Shown piece by piece: positions 16,506 through 24,877 of a stretch of DNA of 35,018 bases. The stretch comes from CAG-791 sp045546175 (GTDB lineage: Bacteria; Bacillota; Clostridia; Lachnospirales; Lachnospiraceae). The stretch lies in the NCBI GenBank assembly GCA_045546175.1, contig JAZQCI010000099.1, forward strand, positions 1 to 35,018. Direction: 5' to 3'. The notes beneath the pieces were generated by a model. That model ran no database searches. It had not been told where the DNA came from and saw only the letters and a list, made by a program, of their open reading frames with translations. Each line of letters starts with the position of its first letter. Positions within the stretch are counted from its first letter, which is position 1. The translations under genes and the position numbers were made by a program.

Positions 16506-16590
16506 GGACAATAAATGTCCAGAATGAGGGATTAGATTTCTTTTATGCAAGGGTGCGTTTTTTTATAATTCTAAATGGAAACAACACAGA
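16506..16590 (+). promoter_or_regulatory. araA operon promoter with GGACA palindrome and TGGAAACAACACAG motif
   Basis: The -10 TATAAT is at 16564-16569 with only a poor -35, which suggests activator dependence. TGGAAACAACACAG starts at 16576, six bases after the -10, exactly as at the lyase-like promoter (14092). An inverted repeat GGACA-N5-TGTCC at 16506-16520 lies on the AraC gene side. On the minus strand, TGGACA and TAAACT with a 17-bp spacer could be the AraC gene's own promoter. Confidence 0.6.
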
Positions 16591-16654
16591 TATATTCGCC
16601 TGAGTCTCAGCGCAAAACGCGTCTGAGTGAAGCGCATCTGAATGGAGGTAATTT

Positions 16655-18115
16655 ATGAAGCAGTTTTGGTTTGTAGTGGGATCCCAGGATCTTTACGGAG
16701 AAGAAGTACTTAAGACAGTGGCAGAGAGAGCGGATGAAATGGCCGCGTGGCTGAGCGAAAAACTCCCTTATCCTCTGGTCTACAAAGTGACGGCTATGTC
16801 TTCCAGCCAGATCACCAAGGTGATCAAAGAAGCCAACTATGACGACGAGTGCCTGGGCGTGGTGACATGGTGCCACACATTCTCGCCTTCCAAGATGTGG
16901 CTGACAGGTCTTGCCATGCTGCAGAAGCCCTGGTGCCATCTGGCAACCCAGTACAACAAGGAAATTCCAAATGAAGAGATCGACATGGACTTCATGAATC
17001 TCAACCAGGCGGCGCACGGCGACAGAGAGCACGGCTTTATGGGCGCACGCCTGAGAAAAGCCAGAAAAGTGATCGCCGGCTACTGGAAGGAAGAGAACGT
17101 GATCGCAAGACTGGCACAGTTCCAGAAGGTCTGCGTAGGCATCGACTTTTCCAAAAACCTCAAGGTCATGCGCTTCGGCGACAACATGAGAGATGTTGCC
17201 GTTACCGAAGGCGACAAGGTCGAGGCACAGAACAAGCTGGGCTGGGAAGTCAATTTCTGGGCAGTCGGCGATCTCGTAAAAGAGATGAACGCCGTCACCG
17301 AGGAAGAAGTAGACGCGCTCTGCAAGGAATATTTTGACCTGTATGACGTGGCGACAGACAATACAGAAGCCATCAGATATCAGGCGAGAGAAGAGATCGC
17401 CATGAAGAAGATGATGGACAGAAACGGCTGCAAGGCCTTCAGCAACACTTTCCAGGATCTTTACGGCATGGAGCAGCTCCCTGGTCTGGCATCCCAGCAC
17501 CTGATGGCCCAGGGTTATGGCTACGGCGGAGAGGGCGACTGGAAGGTCAGCGCCATGACAGCCATTCTCAAGAAGATGGGCGAAGGCGAGAACGGAGCTT
17601 CCGCATTCATGGAGGACTACACCTATCACCTGGTCGAGGGGGCAAAATATTCTCTTGGCGCGCATATGCTGGAAGTCTGCCCGTCTCTTGCAGCCGGAAA
17701 GCCCCGCATCGAGACTCATCACCTGGGCATCGGCATGAACGAGAAGGATCCGGCCCGGCTGGTCTTTGACGGCAGAGCAGGCAAGGGAATTGTTGTTTCC
17801 CTGATCGATATGGGCGGCAGAATGAGACTGATCGTGCAGGATATCGAGTGCGTAAAGCCCATCATGGATATGCCGAATCTCCCTGTTGCCAAGGTCATGT
17901 GGAAGGCTATGCCCTCTCTGGAGACGGGCGTGGAGTGCTGGATTACCGCCGGCGGCGCCCATCACACAGTGCTCAGCCTGGATGTCACCGCAGAGATGAT
18001 GCGCGATTTTGCCAAGTTCATGGACATTGAATTTGTACATATCACGAAGGACTCAACCGTGGAAGCTCTCGAAGATCAGCTGCTTGTGAACGACCTGATC
18101 TGGAAGCTTCGCTGA
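16655..18115 (+). CDS. araA: L-arabinose isomerase
   Basis: A 486-aa cytoplasmic enzyme, close to the usual ~500 aa, which converts L-arabinose to L-ribulose with a divalent metal. It opens with the diagnostic FWFVVGSQDLYGEE and has VVTWCHTFSPSKMW and the active-site regions YGYGGEGDWK, FMEDYTYHL, LGAHMLEVCP and GGAHHTVLS, which carry the conserved Glu and His metal ligands. AATGGAGG precedes the ATG. It is the first gene of the pentose operon; the kinase starts 45 bp downstream. Only the C terminus (about ten residues) is shorter than I would expect, which I do not think is significant. Confidence 0.97.
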   Translation: MKQFWFVVGSQDLYGEEVLKTVAERADEMAAWLSEKLPYPLVYKVTAMSSSQITKVIKEANYDDECLGVVTWCHTFSPSKMWLTGLAMLQKPWCHLATQYNKEIPNEEIDMDFMNLNQAAHGDREHGFMGARLRKARKVIAGYWKEENVIARLAQFQKVCVGIDFSKNLKVMRFGDNMRDVAVTEGDKVEAQNKLGWEVNFWAVGDLVKEMNAVTEEEVDALCKEYFDLYDVATDNTEAIRYQAREEIAMKKMMDRNGCKAFSNTFQDLYGMEQLPGLASQHLMAQGYGYGGEGDWKVSAMTAILKKMGEGENGASAFMEDYTYHLVEGAKYSLGAHMLEVCPSLAAGKPRIETHHLGIGMNEKDPARLVFDGRAGKGIVVSLIDMGGRMRLIVQDIECVKPIMDMPNLPVAKVMWKAMPSLETGVECWITAGGAHHTVLSLDVTAEMMRDFAKFMDIEFVHITKDSTVEALEDQLLVNDLIWKLR

Positions 18116-18160
18116 TCATAGCAGGAAAGATCCACAGGGGATTTGTTAAGGAGGTAAGGT

Positions 18161-19714
18161 ATGAATTTAAAAGAGACAGCAATCGGAATAGAACTCGGCT
18201 CCACAAGGATCAAAGCCGTTATGATCGGCAAAAACCATGAAGTACTGGCACAGGGTGATCACACTTGGGAGAACCGTTTCGAGGACGGCGTATGGACCTA
18301 TTCCCTCGAAGACGTCAGAACCGGACTGCAGGACTGTTTTGCCGAGCTGAAAAAGGATGTACTGGACAAGTATGATACAGTGCTGACGACGACGGGGGCG
18401 ATCGGCGTCTCCGCCATGATGCACGGCTATCTGCCTTTTGACAGAGATAACTGGCAGCTCTGCGAATTCCGCACCTGGAGAAACACGATCACCCAGGAAG
18501 CGGCGGAAAAACTGAGCGAAGAGTTTGATTTCAACATTCCGCAGAGATGGTCCATTGCCCACCTTTATCAGGCAATCCTGAACAAGGAAGAGCATGTGAA
18601 GGACATCGCCTATATCACTACTTTGGCCGGGTACGTCCACTTTGTCCTGACCGGAGAGAGATTTATGGGGATCGGCGAAGCGAGCGGCATGTTCCCCATC
18701 GATTCCGAAAAGCTCTGCTACGATGAAGAGATGGTGAAGAAGTTTAACGCACTTACAGGCCTTGACCTGATCTCCATGCTGCCCGAGATCAAGCTGGCGG
18801 GTGAGTCTGCCGGCTTCCTGACCGAGGAAGGCGCGCTGTATCTGGATCCGTCCGGAAACTTCGAGGCGGGGATCCCTGTCGCTCCCTGCGAAGGCGACGC
18901 CGGGACCGGAATGGTCGCAACGGACTCCGTCCGCGTAAGGACCGGCAATGTCAGCGCGGGAACCAGCGATTTCGCTATGGTCGTCACGGACAAAAAACTG
19001 AAAAAGCACAGAGAGATCGATATGGTCACAACGCCCGCCGGCAAGCCCGTCGCGATGGTGCACTGCAACAACTGCACATCCGATATCAATGCCTGGGTCA
19101 AGCTGATCAGGGAGTCCCTGGATGAATTCGGCTTTACGGTCGACACCAATACGCTTTATACCAAGCTGTTTGAGGCGGCTCTTAAGGGCGACGCCGACTG
19201 CGGCGACCTTCTCAGCTACAACTACTTCTCCGGAGAGGGCGTGACAGACCTCAACGAAGGCCGGCTCCTCTTCATGAGAAAAGCGGACTCCAAATTCACG
19301 CTTGCCAACTTCATGAGAACCCATCTCTATTCCGCGATGGCTACCCTGAAGATCGGCATGGACATCCTTCACAAGGAAAATGTTGTGATCGACAAGATCT
19401 ACGGCCACGGCGGCTTCTTCAAGACACCGGAAGTCGGCCAGAGAGTTCTCTCCGCAGCGATCGATACACCTGTATCCGTCATGGAGACAGCCGGTGAAGG
19501 CGGCCCTTACGGCATGGCGCTCCTGTGCGCTTATATGCTCTGGAAGAAAGACGAGTCCCTGGAAGATTATCTGGATGACAAAGTATTCCACGGCTGCAAG
19601 TCTGCCACAGTCATGGCGGAGAAGAACGAAGTGGACGGCTTCAACAAGTTCATAAAAGATTACAAGAGATGCCTTGCAGTCGAGAAGGAGGCCATCAAAT
19701 GCTGGAAGAACTGA
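18161..19714 (+). CDS. araK: FGGY-family L-ribulokinase (clostridial AraK type)
   Basis: A 517-aa two-domain sugar kinase. The N-terminal ATPase motif is GIELGSTRIKAVMI, and the second nucleotide-binding region EGDAGTGMVATDSV...GNVSAGTSDF is near residues 245-270. It is not close to the classic AraB. It resembles the clostridial kinase that replaces AraB in arabinose operons (AraK), to which I assign it from memory and from the araA/araD neighbours. It would phosphorylate L-ribulose to L-ribulose 5-phosphate. AAGGAGG lies 6 nt before the ATG. Its 3' end overlaps araD by 16 bp, which indicates translational coupling. A D-xylulokinase role is a weaker alternative. Confidence 0.85.
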   Translation: MNLKETAIGIELGSTRIKAVMIGKNHEVLAQGDHTWENRFEDGVWTYSLEDVRTGLQDCFAELKKDVLDKYDTVLTTTGAIGVSAMMHGYLPFDRDNWQLCEFRTWRNTITQEAAEKLSEEFDFNIPQRWSIAHLYQAILNKEEHVKDIAYITTLAGYVHFVLTGERFMGIGEASGMFPIDSEKLCYDEEMVKKFNALTGLDLISMLPEIKLAGESAGFLTEEGALYLDPSGNFEAGIPVAPCEGDAGTGMVATDSVRVRTGNVSAGTSDFAMVVTDKKLKKHREIDMVTTPAGKPVAMVHCNNCTSDINAWVKLIRESLDEFGFTVDTNTLYTKLFEAALKGDADCGDLLSYNYFSGEGVTDLNEGRLLFMRKADSKFTLANFMRTHLYSAMATLKIGMDILHKENVVIDKIYGHGGFFKTPEVGQRVLSAAIDTPVSVMETAGEGGPYGMALLCAYMLWKKDESLEDYLDDKVFHGCKSATVMAEKNEVDGFNKFIKDYKRCLAVEKEAIKCWKN

Positions 19715-20400
19715 AAAAGAAAGTCTATGAAGCAAATATGCTGCTTCCCAAGTACGGACTGGTCACATTCACATGGGGCAATGTCAGCGGCGTCGACAGA
19801 GAGAAGAAAGTCTTTGTCATCAAGCCCAGCGGCGTTCCCTATGAGGATCTGAAGCCGGAAGATATGGTAGTTGTCGACTTCGACGGCAACAAGGTGGAAG
19901 GCGCCATGAACCCTTCCTCCGATACGCCCACCCACGCATGGCTGTACAAGAAGTTCGATAAGATCGGCGGAATCGTGCACACGCATTCCTCCTATGCGAC
20001 CAGCTGGGCCCAGTCCGGCCGCAGCATTCCCTGCTACGGCACGAACGCGGATTATTATTACGGCGAAGTGCCCTGCCTGCGCTGCCTTACAGAGGAAGAG
20101 ATCGAGGACGCTTATGAGCTGAACACAGGAAAGCTCATTGTCGACGAGTTCGCCCGCATGGGCAAGGATCCCGAGGCGGTCTCCGCGGTCATCTGCAAGA
20201 ACCACGGACCCTTTGCCTGGGGCAAGGACCCGGAAGACGCGGTCCACTGCGCAGTCGTTCTGGAAGAAGTCGCTAAAATGGCCTTCCGTACAGAACTGAT
20301 TAACCCCAAGGTGCAGCCCGCTCCTCAGGAGCTGCAGGACAAGCACTATTACAGAAAGCACGGCGCCAACGCGTATTATGGCCAGAGAGGTGCCAAATGA
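19699..20400 (+). CDS. araD: L-ribulose-5-phosphate 4-epimerase
   Basis: A 233-aa class II aldolase/epimerase that converts L-ribulose 5-phosphate to D-xylulose 5-phosphate. Zinc ligands are H94 and H96 (VHTHSSYA) and H169 (NHGPFAWG). The catalytic Asp is D118 and the C-terminal Tyr lies in ANAYYGQ. The loop that normally reads T-H-A-D is T-N-A-D here (N116). I used the ATG at 19699, which has AAGGAGG at 19684-19690; the in-frame ATG at 19669 lies inside the kinase gene and has no site. It overlaps the kinase by 16 bp and the transketolase N gene by 4 bp (ATGA). Confidence 0.95.
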   Translation: MLEELKKKVYEANMLLPKYGLVTFTWGNVSGVDREKKVFVIKPSGVPYEDLKPEDMVVVDFDGNKVEGAMNPSSDTPTHAWLYKKFDKIGGIVHTHSSYATSWAQSGRSIPCYGTNADYYYGEVPCLRCLTEEEIEDAYELNTGKLIVDEFARMGKDPEAVSAVICKNHGPFAWGKDPEDAVHCAVVLEEVAKMAFRTELINPKVQPAPQELQDKHYYRKHGANAYYGQRGAK

Positions 20401-21227
20401 ACGTTCAGGAACTGAAAAAGACAGCAAACCAGGTGCGCAAGAACATTGTCACCGAGGTGTATTACGCCAATGCGGGCCATCCCGGCGGATCCCTCTCCGC
20501 CGCAGATATCTACACCTATCTCTACATGGAAGAGATGAATGTGGATCCGGCGAAGCCCGCAGATCCCGACAGGGACAGATTCGTCCTCTCCAAGGGACAC
20601 ACCTGCCCCGGCCTTTACGGCGTGATGGCGGAAAAAGGATATTTTGACAGGGAAGAGTGCAAGACCTTCCGCCACCTGGGCGCGCGCCTGCAGGGACATC
20701 CGTCCATACACTATCTGCCCGGCATCGACATGAGCTCGGGATCCCTGGGACAGGGCATCTCCTGCGCGGTCGGCATGGCGCTGGCGGCAAAGCTCATGGG
20801 CAAGGATTACCGCACCTACACACTGCTGGGCGACGGCGAGCTGGAGGAAGGCCAGGTCTGGGAGGCCTCCATGTTCGCAGGTGCCAAGAAATTGGACAAC
20901 CTGTGCGTGATCGTCGACAACAACAACCTGCAGATCGACGGCACCATCGAGGAAGTCAACAACCCTTATCCCATCGACAAGAAGTTCGAGGCCTTTAATT
21001 TCCACGTCATTAACGTGGCAGACGGCCATGATTTCGAGCAGCTGGCGGCGGCTTTCGCGGAGGCGAGAGCGACCAAGGGTATGCCTTCCGTCATCATCTG
21101 CAAGACGCTCAAGGGCAAAGGCGTCTCCTTCATGGAGAACAGTATTGACTGGCACGGAAAAGCGCCGGGTGTGGAGCAGTACGAGATTGCTATGGCAGAT
21201 CTGGAAAGAATCGGTGAGGCGTTATGA
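20397..21227 (+). CDS. Transketolase, N-terminal (TPP-binding) subunit
   Basis: A 276-aa protein equal to the first third of a full transketolase. It has AGHPGGSLSAADIY, LSKGHTCPGLYGV and the thiamine diphosphate motif GDGELEEGQVWEA...NNNLQIDG (near residues 145-185). The split transketolase is common in Clostridia and archaea. It starts in the ATGA overlap with araD and ends in another ATGA overlap with the C-terminal subunit, so all three are translationally coupled. In this operon it takes D-xylulose 5-phosphate from AraD into the pentose phosphate pathway. Confidence 0.95.
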   Translation: MNVQELKKTANQVRKNIVTEVYYANAGHPGGSLSAADIYTYLYMEEMNVDPAKPADPDRDRFVLSKGHTCPGLYGVMAEKGYFDREECKTFRHLGARLQGHPSIHYLPGIDMSSGSLGQGISCAVGMALAAKLMGKDYRTYTLLGDGELEEGQVWEASMFAGAKKLDNLCVIVDNNNLQIDGTIEEVNNPYPIDKKFEAFNFHVINVADGHDFEQLAAAFAEARATKGMPSVIICKTLKGKGVSFMENSIDWHGKAPGVEQYEIAMADLERIGEAL

Positions 21228-22168
21228 GTGATGTGAAGAAGATCGCGACACGCGAAACATATGGCAGGACCCTGGTAGAACTGGGGGCCGAGATGCCGAA
21301 CCTGGTTGTCCTGGACGCAGACCTTGCGGGCGCCACCAAGACCGGCGTGTTCAAAAAAGCGTATCCGGACAGACATATCGACTGCGGCATCGCAGAAGGA
21401 AATATGATGAGCATCGCGGCGGGTCTTGCGGCCTCCGGCATGGTTCCCTTCGCGAGCACCTTCGCCATGTTTGCGGCTGGCCGTGCGTTTGAACAGGTCC
21501 GCAACTCTATCGGTTATCCACATCTCAACGTCAAGATCGGCGCTACCCATGCCGGTATCTCTGTCGGTGAGGACGGTGCGTCCCACCAGTGTCTGGAGGA
21601 CCTGGCGCTGATGAGAACCATCCCGGGCATGGTCGTCATGTGCCCTGCGGATGATACAGAGGCGAGAAAAGCCATGAAAGCGGCTGTCGAGCACGACGGA
21701 CCGGTCTATATCCGCTTCGGAAGAGCTCCGGTGCCGGTAGTTTTTGACGAGGATTATGAGTTTGAGATCGGAAAGGGCAGTGTCATCCGCGAAGGAAAAG
21801 ACGTCAGCATCATCGCCAACGGCCTGTGCGTTGCGTCCGCGCTTGAAGCGGCAGAGATGCTTGCAAAGGACGGAATCGACGCGGAAGTCGTCGACATCTG
21901 TACCATCAAGCCTCTGGACGAGGACCTGATCGTGAAGACCGCCTCCAAGACCGGCAAGGTCGTGACGGCGGAAGAGCACAACATCATCGGCGGCCTGGGC
22001 GGTGCGGTGGCGGAGTGCCTGGCCGAGAAGTGCCCGACAAAGATGTACAGAATCGGCATGCGCGACAAGTTCGGCGAGTCCGGCACTGCGGGCGAGCTGC
22101 TGCACAAGTATATGCTGGATGGGGAAGGCATCTACAAACAGGTCAAAGCGTTTGTGGAGGCTGATTGA
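21224..22168 (+). CDS. Transketolase, C-terminal (pyrimidine-binding) subunit
   Basis: A 314-aa partner of the preceding subunit. It carries the central Pyr domain (NLVVLDADLAG, HIDCGIAEGNMMSIAAGLAASG, PFASTFAMFA) with the conserved Glu that activates thiamine diphosphate, and the C-terminal domain (GPVYIRFGRAPVPVV, EEHNIIGGLGGAVAE). The start is in an ATGA overlap. It is the last gene of the pentose operon. A 7-bp hairpin covers the stop codon (22164-22180), and a strong terminator follows at 22259. The last ~27 bp of the gene are repeated just downstream (22202-22229), suggesting a small local duplication. Confidence 0.95.
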   Translation: MSDVKKIATRETYGRTLVELGAEMPNLVVLDADLAGATKTGVFKKAYPDRHIDCGIAEGNMMSIAAGLAASGMVPFASTFAMFAAGRAFEQVRNSIGYPHLNVKIGATHAGISVGEDGASHQCLEDLALMRTIPGMVVMCPADDTEARKAMKAAVEHDGPVYIRFGRAPVPVVFDEDYEFEIGKGSVIREGKDVSIIANGLCVASALEAAEMLAKDGIDAEVVDICTIKPLDEDLIVKTASKTGKVVTAEEHNIIGGLGGAVAECLAEKCPTKMYRIGMRDKFGESGTAGELLHKYMLDGEGIYKQVKAFVEAD

Positions 22169-22201
22169 TCGAAGATCAATCGCCTCACAACCGGACTGTT
22201 C

Positions 22202-22229
22202 ACAGGTCAAAGCGTTTGCAGGGGGCTGA
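22202..22229 (+). repeat. Partial duplicate of the transketolase C-subunit 3' end
   Basis: Seventeen bases, identical to 22138-22154 inside the gene, recur at 22202-22218 and the following GGGCTGA resembles GAGGCTGA of the gene end. The two copies are 64 bp apart. Confidence 0.7.
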
Positions 22230-22258
22230 ACTGAATAGAGAGACTTTGATTAAGAACG

Positions 22259-22308
22259 TCGCAAGAAATGCAAGAAAACATATGCATTTCTTGCGATGCT
22301 TCTTTTTT
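22259..22308 (+). terminator. Rho-independent terminator of the pentose operon
   Basis: A perfect 13-bp stem, TCGCAAGAAATGC (22259-22271) and its complement (22284-22296), with a 12-nt loop. A T-rich tract with six consecutive Ts follows at 22303-22308. Confidence 0.88.
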
Positions 22309-22320
22309 GGGGGTTTTTAA

Positions 22321-22384
22321 TTGCAAGGAATGCGCATAGCACAGAAATTCATGAAAAGAATCAGCCCTCCGGTTTTCGTACAAT
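22321..22384 (+). promoter_or_regulatory. Bipartite regulon promoter, copy 4 (first Gfo/Idh/MocA gene)
   Basis: TTGCAA starts at 22321, TGAAAAGAAT at 22352 and -10 TACAAT at 22379, again 31 and 27 bp apart. It starts 13 bp after the operon terminator's T-run and about 50 bp before the start codon at 22435. Confidence 0.65.
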
Positions 22385-22434
22385 AACTACATCGGAAAAA
22401 CTTACAATAATGAAAATATAGAAGGAGGGTACAC

Positions 22435-23505
22435 ATGAAAGACATCGGAATTGCGATCATCGGACATGGATTCATGGGCCATGAGCACGAGAAAATGCTT
22501 CTGGACTTCCCGGGAATCAAACTGATCGGCTTTGCGGACATCGATCCGAAGCAGCTCGAAGACGTGACGGAAGGACTCAAGAGATATTCCAGCAACGAAG
22601 AGCTGATGGCGGATCCTGAGGTCGACGTAGTCCTGATCGCCGCAAACAACAGATTCCACAAGGATCTGGTCATTCAGGCGGCCAATGCGAAGAAGGACAT
22701 CATCTGCGAGAAGCCCATCGCCATGAGCCTGGAAGAGCTCGATGAGATGGAAGCGGCCGTCAAGGCAAACGGCGTGAAGTTCACCGTCCACCACCAGAGA
22801 CGCTTCGATCCCGACTTCCGCACGGCGAAGGCTGTCTATGACTCCGGCACACTGGGAGATGTCTACTGCGTCAAGAGCATGCTCTATGGCTTCAACGGCA
22901 ATATGCACGACTGGCACGTCTTCGTAAGTGAAGGCGGCGGAATGCTCTATGACTGGGGCGTACACCTCCTGGACCAGTTCTGCTGGATGTTCCCCGGCGC
23001 CAAGCTCAAATCCGTATTCGCCGACATCCGCAACGTCATCAACACAGAGGTTGACGACTACTTCCAGATCATGATGCGTTTCGACAACGGCGTGACTGCA
23101 ACTCTGGAGCTGGGCACTTACTTCCTGACCGACAAGATGCACGACAAGTGGTTCGAGCGCCACTGGTTCATCGGCGGCAACAAGGGAAGCGCCTATGTAG
23201 ACGGTTTCGGACCGGAAGGGAAGATCGTCCGCACCAACGGCCTTTTGCAGAATGTCGGCGGCAAGCGCACCATGACGGCCGCAGGCCCTACAAGGTCCTT
23301 CGGACCGCCGCCGGAAGGCAAGATCCTCACCGAGGAACTTCCCAAGGTCGACACCAACCACAGAAATTACTTCGAGAACTATGTCAAAGCATGGCACGGC
23401 GAAGAAGAATTCCTGGTCAAGATTCCGGAGACCCGCCGCGTACTGCGCCTGATGGATGCGGTCAGAGAGTCCGGAAGAACCGGAAAATCCATCGATTTTG
23501 AATAA
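22435..23505 (+). CDS. Gfo/Idh/MocA-family NAD(P)-dependent oxidoreductase
   Basis: A 356-aa dehydrogenase with a Rossmann nucleotide-binding site at the start (GIAIIGHGFMG), the family's CEKPIAM motif near residue 95 and the catalytic-region HHQRRFDPDF. Farther on, DWGVHLLDQF has the usual Asp...His pair. Enzymes of this family oxidise sugar hydroxyls, often at C3, and members such as DgpA act just before C-glycoside deglycosidases. GAAGGAGG precedes the ATG. It is a single-gene transcript: bipartite promoter before it, hairpin at 23530 after it. Sharing that promoter with the lyase-like pair makes it the best candidate for a glycoside 3-dehydrogenase partner. The substrate is inferred only. 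Confidence 0.88.
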   Translation: MKDIGIAIIGHGFMGHEHEKMLLDFPGIKLIGFADIDPKQLEDVTEGLKRYSSNEELMADPEVDVVLIAANNRFHKDLVIQAANAKKDIICEKPIAMSLEELDEMEAAVKANGVKFTVHHQRRFDPDFRTAKAVYDSGTLGDVYCVKSMLYGFNGNMHDWHVFVSEGGGMLYDWGVHLLDQFCWMFPGAKLKSVFADIRNVINTEVDDYFQIMMRFDNGVTATLELGTYFLTDKMHDKWFERHWFIGGNKGSAYVDGFGPEGKIVRTNGLLQNVGGKRTMTAAGPTRSFGPPPEGKILTEELPKVDTNHRNYFENYVKAWHGEEEFLVKIPETRRVLRLMDAVRESGRTGKSIDFE

Positions 23506-23529
23506 GTCGTGATCCTTTATGAGCATAGA

Positions 23530-23570
23530 TCCCGGCTCCTTCGCTGAATGCGAAGGGGCTGGGATATTTC
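23530..23570 (+). terminator. Terminator-like stem-loop after first Gfo/Idh/MocA gene
   Basis: A 15-bp stem (23530-23544 against 23550-23564) with two G-U pairs and a 5-nt loop, followed by TATTTCC. The U-tract is weak, so read-through into the hydrolase gene is likely. Confidence 0.6.
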
Positions 23571-23604
23571 CATTTACACAAACGATATAGACCGGAGGAG
23601 AACA

Positions 23605-24639
23605 ATGCATCAGGAAATCATTACAATCTCCGAAGAGAGGAATGTGACATTAACAGCCATGATTCAGGGCGTGGGAGGCGAATTTCGAGGAATCTCTGCG
23701 AGACCTGCAGTACTCGTGATCCCGGGAGGCGGATATCAGTTCTGTTCAGACAGAGAGGCAGATCCCGTCGCTTTTGCCTTCATGAAAGCCGGATACCACG
23801 CCTTTATCCTTCGCTATTCCGTAGGAGAATACAGCAAGTGGCCCCAGCCCCTGGAGGACTATGAGCAGGCGATGGAATGTATTTCCGACAAGGCGGAAGA
23901 ATGGCATGTGATGACAGACAAGATCGCTGTCATCGGCTTTTCGGCCGGTGGTCATCTGGCAGGAGCGGCTGCGACCATGGGACGCCGTCGTCCGGCTGCC
24001 GCCATTCTCGGATATCCGGTACTGAGGCGGGAAACAGCACTCGAAATCGGACAGAATATGCCCGGTATTCCGGAACACGTGGATGAGAACACCTGCCCCT
24101 GCTTTTTGTTTGGGACAAGAACGGACAGCGTAGTTCCGGTCCAGAATATTGTCGATATGTTGAATGCGCTTGGCCGCTTTCATACAACCTACGAGTGTCA
24201 TATCTATGCGTATGGCCCTCACGGCTTCGCGACGGGAGACCACTCCGTGCAGAGCTGTGAGACTCTGTTCCCGGAAAGGGGAGCCCGCTGGATCGATGAC
24301 AGCATCAGCTGGCTGCACGACCTCTTCGGAGACTGGGGCAATGAGGGACTGACAAGGCCTGTACTGCGTCCTCATGTCAATGACGATGCGCTGGCCTGGC
24401 TGAGCCTGGACTGCAGCATATCCCGGATCTACGAAAATCCCAAAGCCAGGGAAACGCTTTCAGAAACGATCCGCAAAATGAAAGAGAAAATCACTCCGTT
24501 CACGCCGGAGATGACCTTCGACGATATGATGCAGGCACTCGGAAAGATGACGCTGAGAGACCTTCTGGTCGAGAGGGGAATCGATACAGACAAATTGGAC
24601 GAACTCAATGAGGCACTCGGAAAGATTCCGAATATCTGA
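23605..24639 (+). CDS. Alpha/beta hydrolase (acetyl/xylan esterase-like) with C-terminal extension
   Basis: A 344-aa serine hydrolase. The catalytic triad is S113 in GFSAGG, D174 in RTDSVVP and H206 in YGPHGFATG; the oxyanion-hole segment is VIPGGGYQ (residues 38-45). It has no signal peptide. These BD-FAE/Aes-like enzymes typically remove acetyl groups from sugars, including xylo-oligosaccharides. I used the ATG at 23605, preceded by GGAGGAG. The hydrolase fold seems to end near residue 240, and about 100 further residues follow. The last part is helical and charged (MTFDDMMQALGKMTLRDLLVERGID). The gene has no obvious promoter of its own and may be read from the upstream gene. Confidence 0.85.
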   Translation: MHQEIITISEERNVTLTAMIQGVGGEFRGISARPAVLVIPGGGYQFCSDREADPVAFAFMKAGYHAFILRYSVGEYSKWPQPLEDYEQAMECISDKAEEWHVMTDKIAVIGFSAGGHLAGAAATMGRRRPAAAILGYPVLRRETALEIGQNMPGIPEHVDENTCPCFLFGTRTDSVVPVQNIVDMLNALGRFHTTYECHIYAYGPHGFATGDHSVQSCETLFPERGARWIDDSISWLHDLFGDWGNEGLTRPVLRPHVNDDALAWLSLDCSISRIYENPKARETLSETIRKMKEKITPFTPEMTFDDMMQALGKMTLRDLLVERGIDTDKLDELNEALGKIPNI

Positions 24640-24646
24640 ACAATCT

Positions 24647-24675
24647 GTGCAATAAAAGGAAACTATTTATTGCAC
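24647..24675 (+). terminator. Stem-loop after alpha/beta hydrolase gene
   Basis: A perfect 10-bp stem, GTGCAATAAA (24647-24656) and TTTATTGCAC (24666-24675), with a 9-nt loop. No U-tract follows, so termination is uncertain; it could be a processing or stabilising hairpin. Confidence 0.5.
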
Positions 24676-24699
24676 GTTCTCCAAAAGCACGGTGTGATC

Positions 24700-24763
24700 C
24701 TGCAAGAGATGTGGCGCAAACTAAAACCTCGGAAAAGAATGCGCTATGAGAAACAGATACTAT
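24700..24763 (+). promoter_or_regulatory. Bipartite regulon promoter, copy 5 (second TIM-barrel gene)
   Basis: CTGCAA starts at 24700, GGAAAAGAAT at 24731 and -10 TACTAT at 24758, with the same 31/27-bp geometry. It lies 115 bp upstream of the start codon, giving the longest leader of the six. Confidence 0.62.
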
Positions 24764-24877
24764 ATATACAGAAACAAGAAACAATAAAAAGCTGCAGAGA
24801 GCAGCGGATAGTATTAATCATTCAATACCTCAGTGTGCTGAATAATTAAAAATAATGTAGAAAGTGAGGAACTAAAA

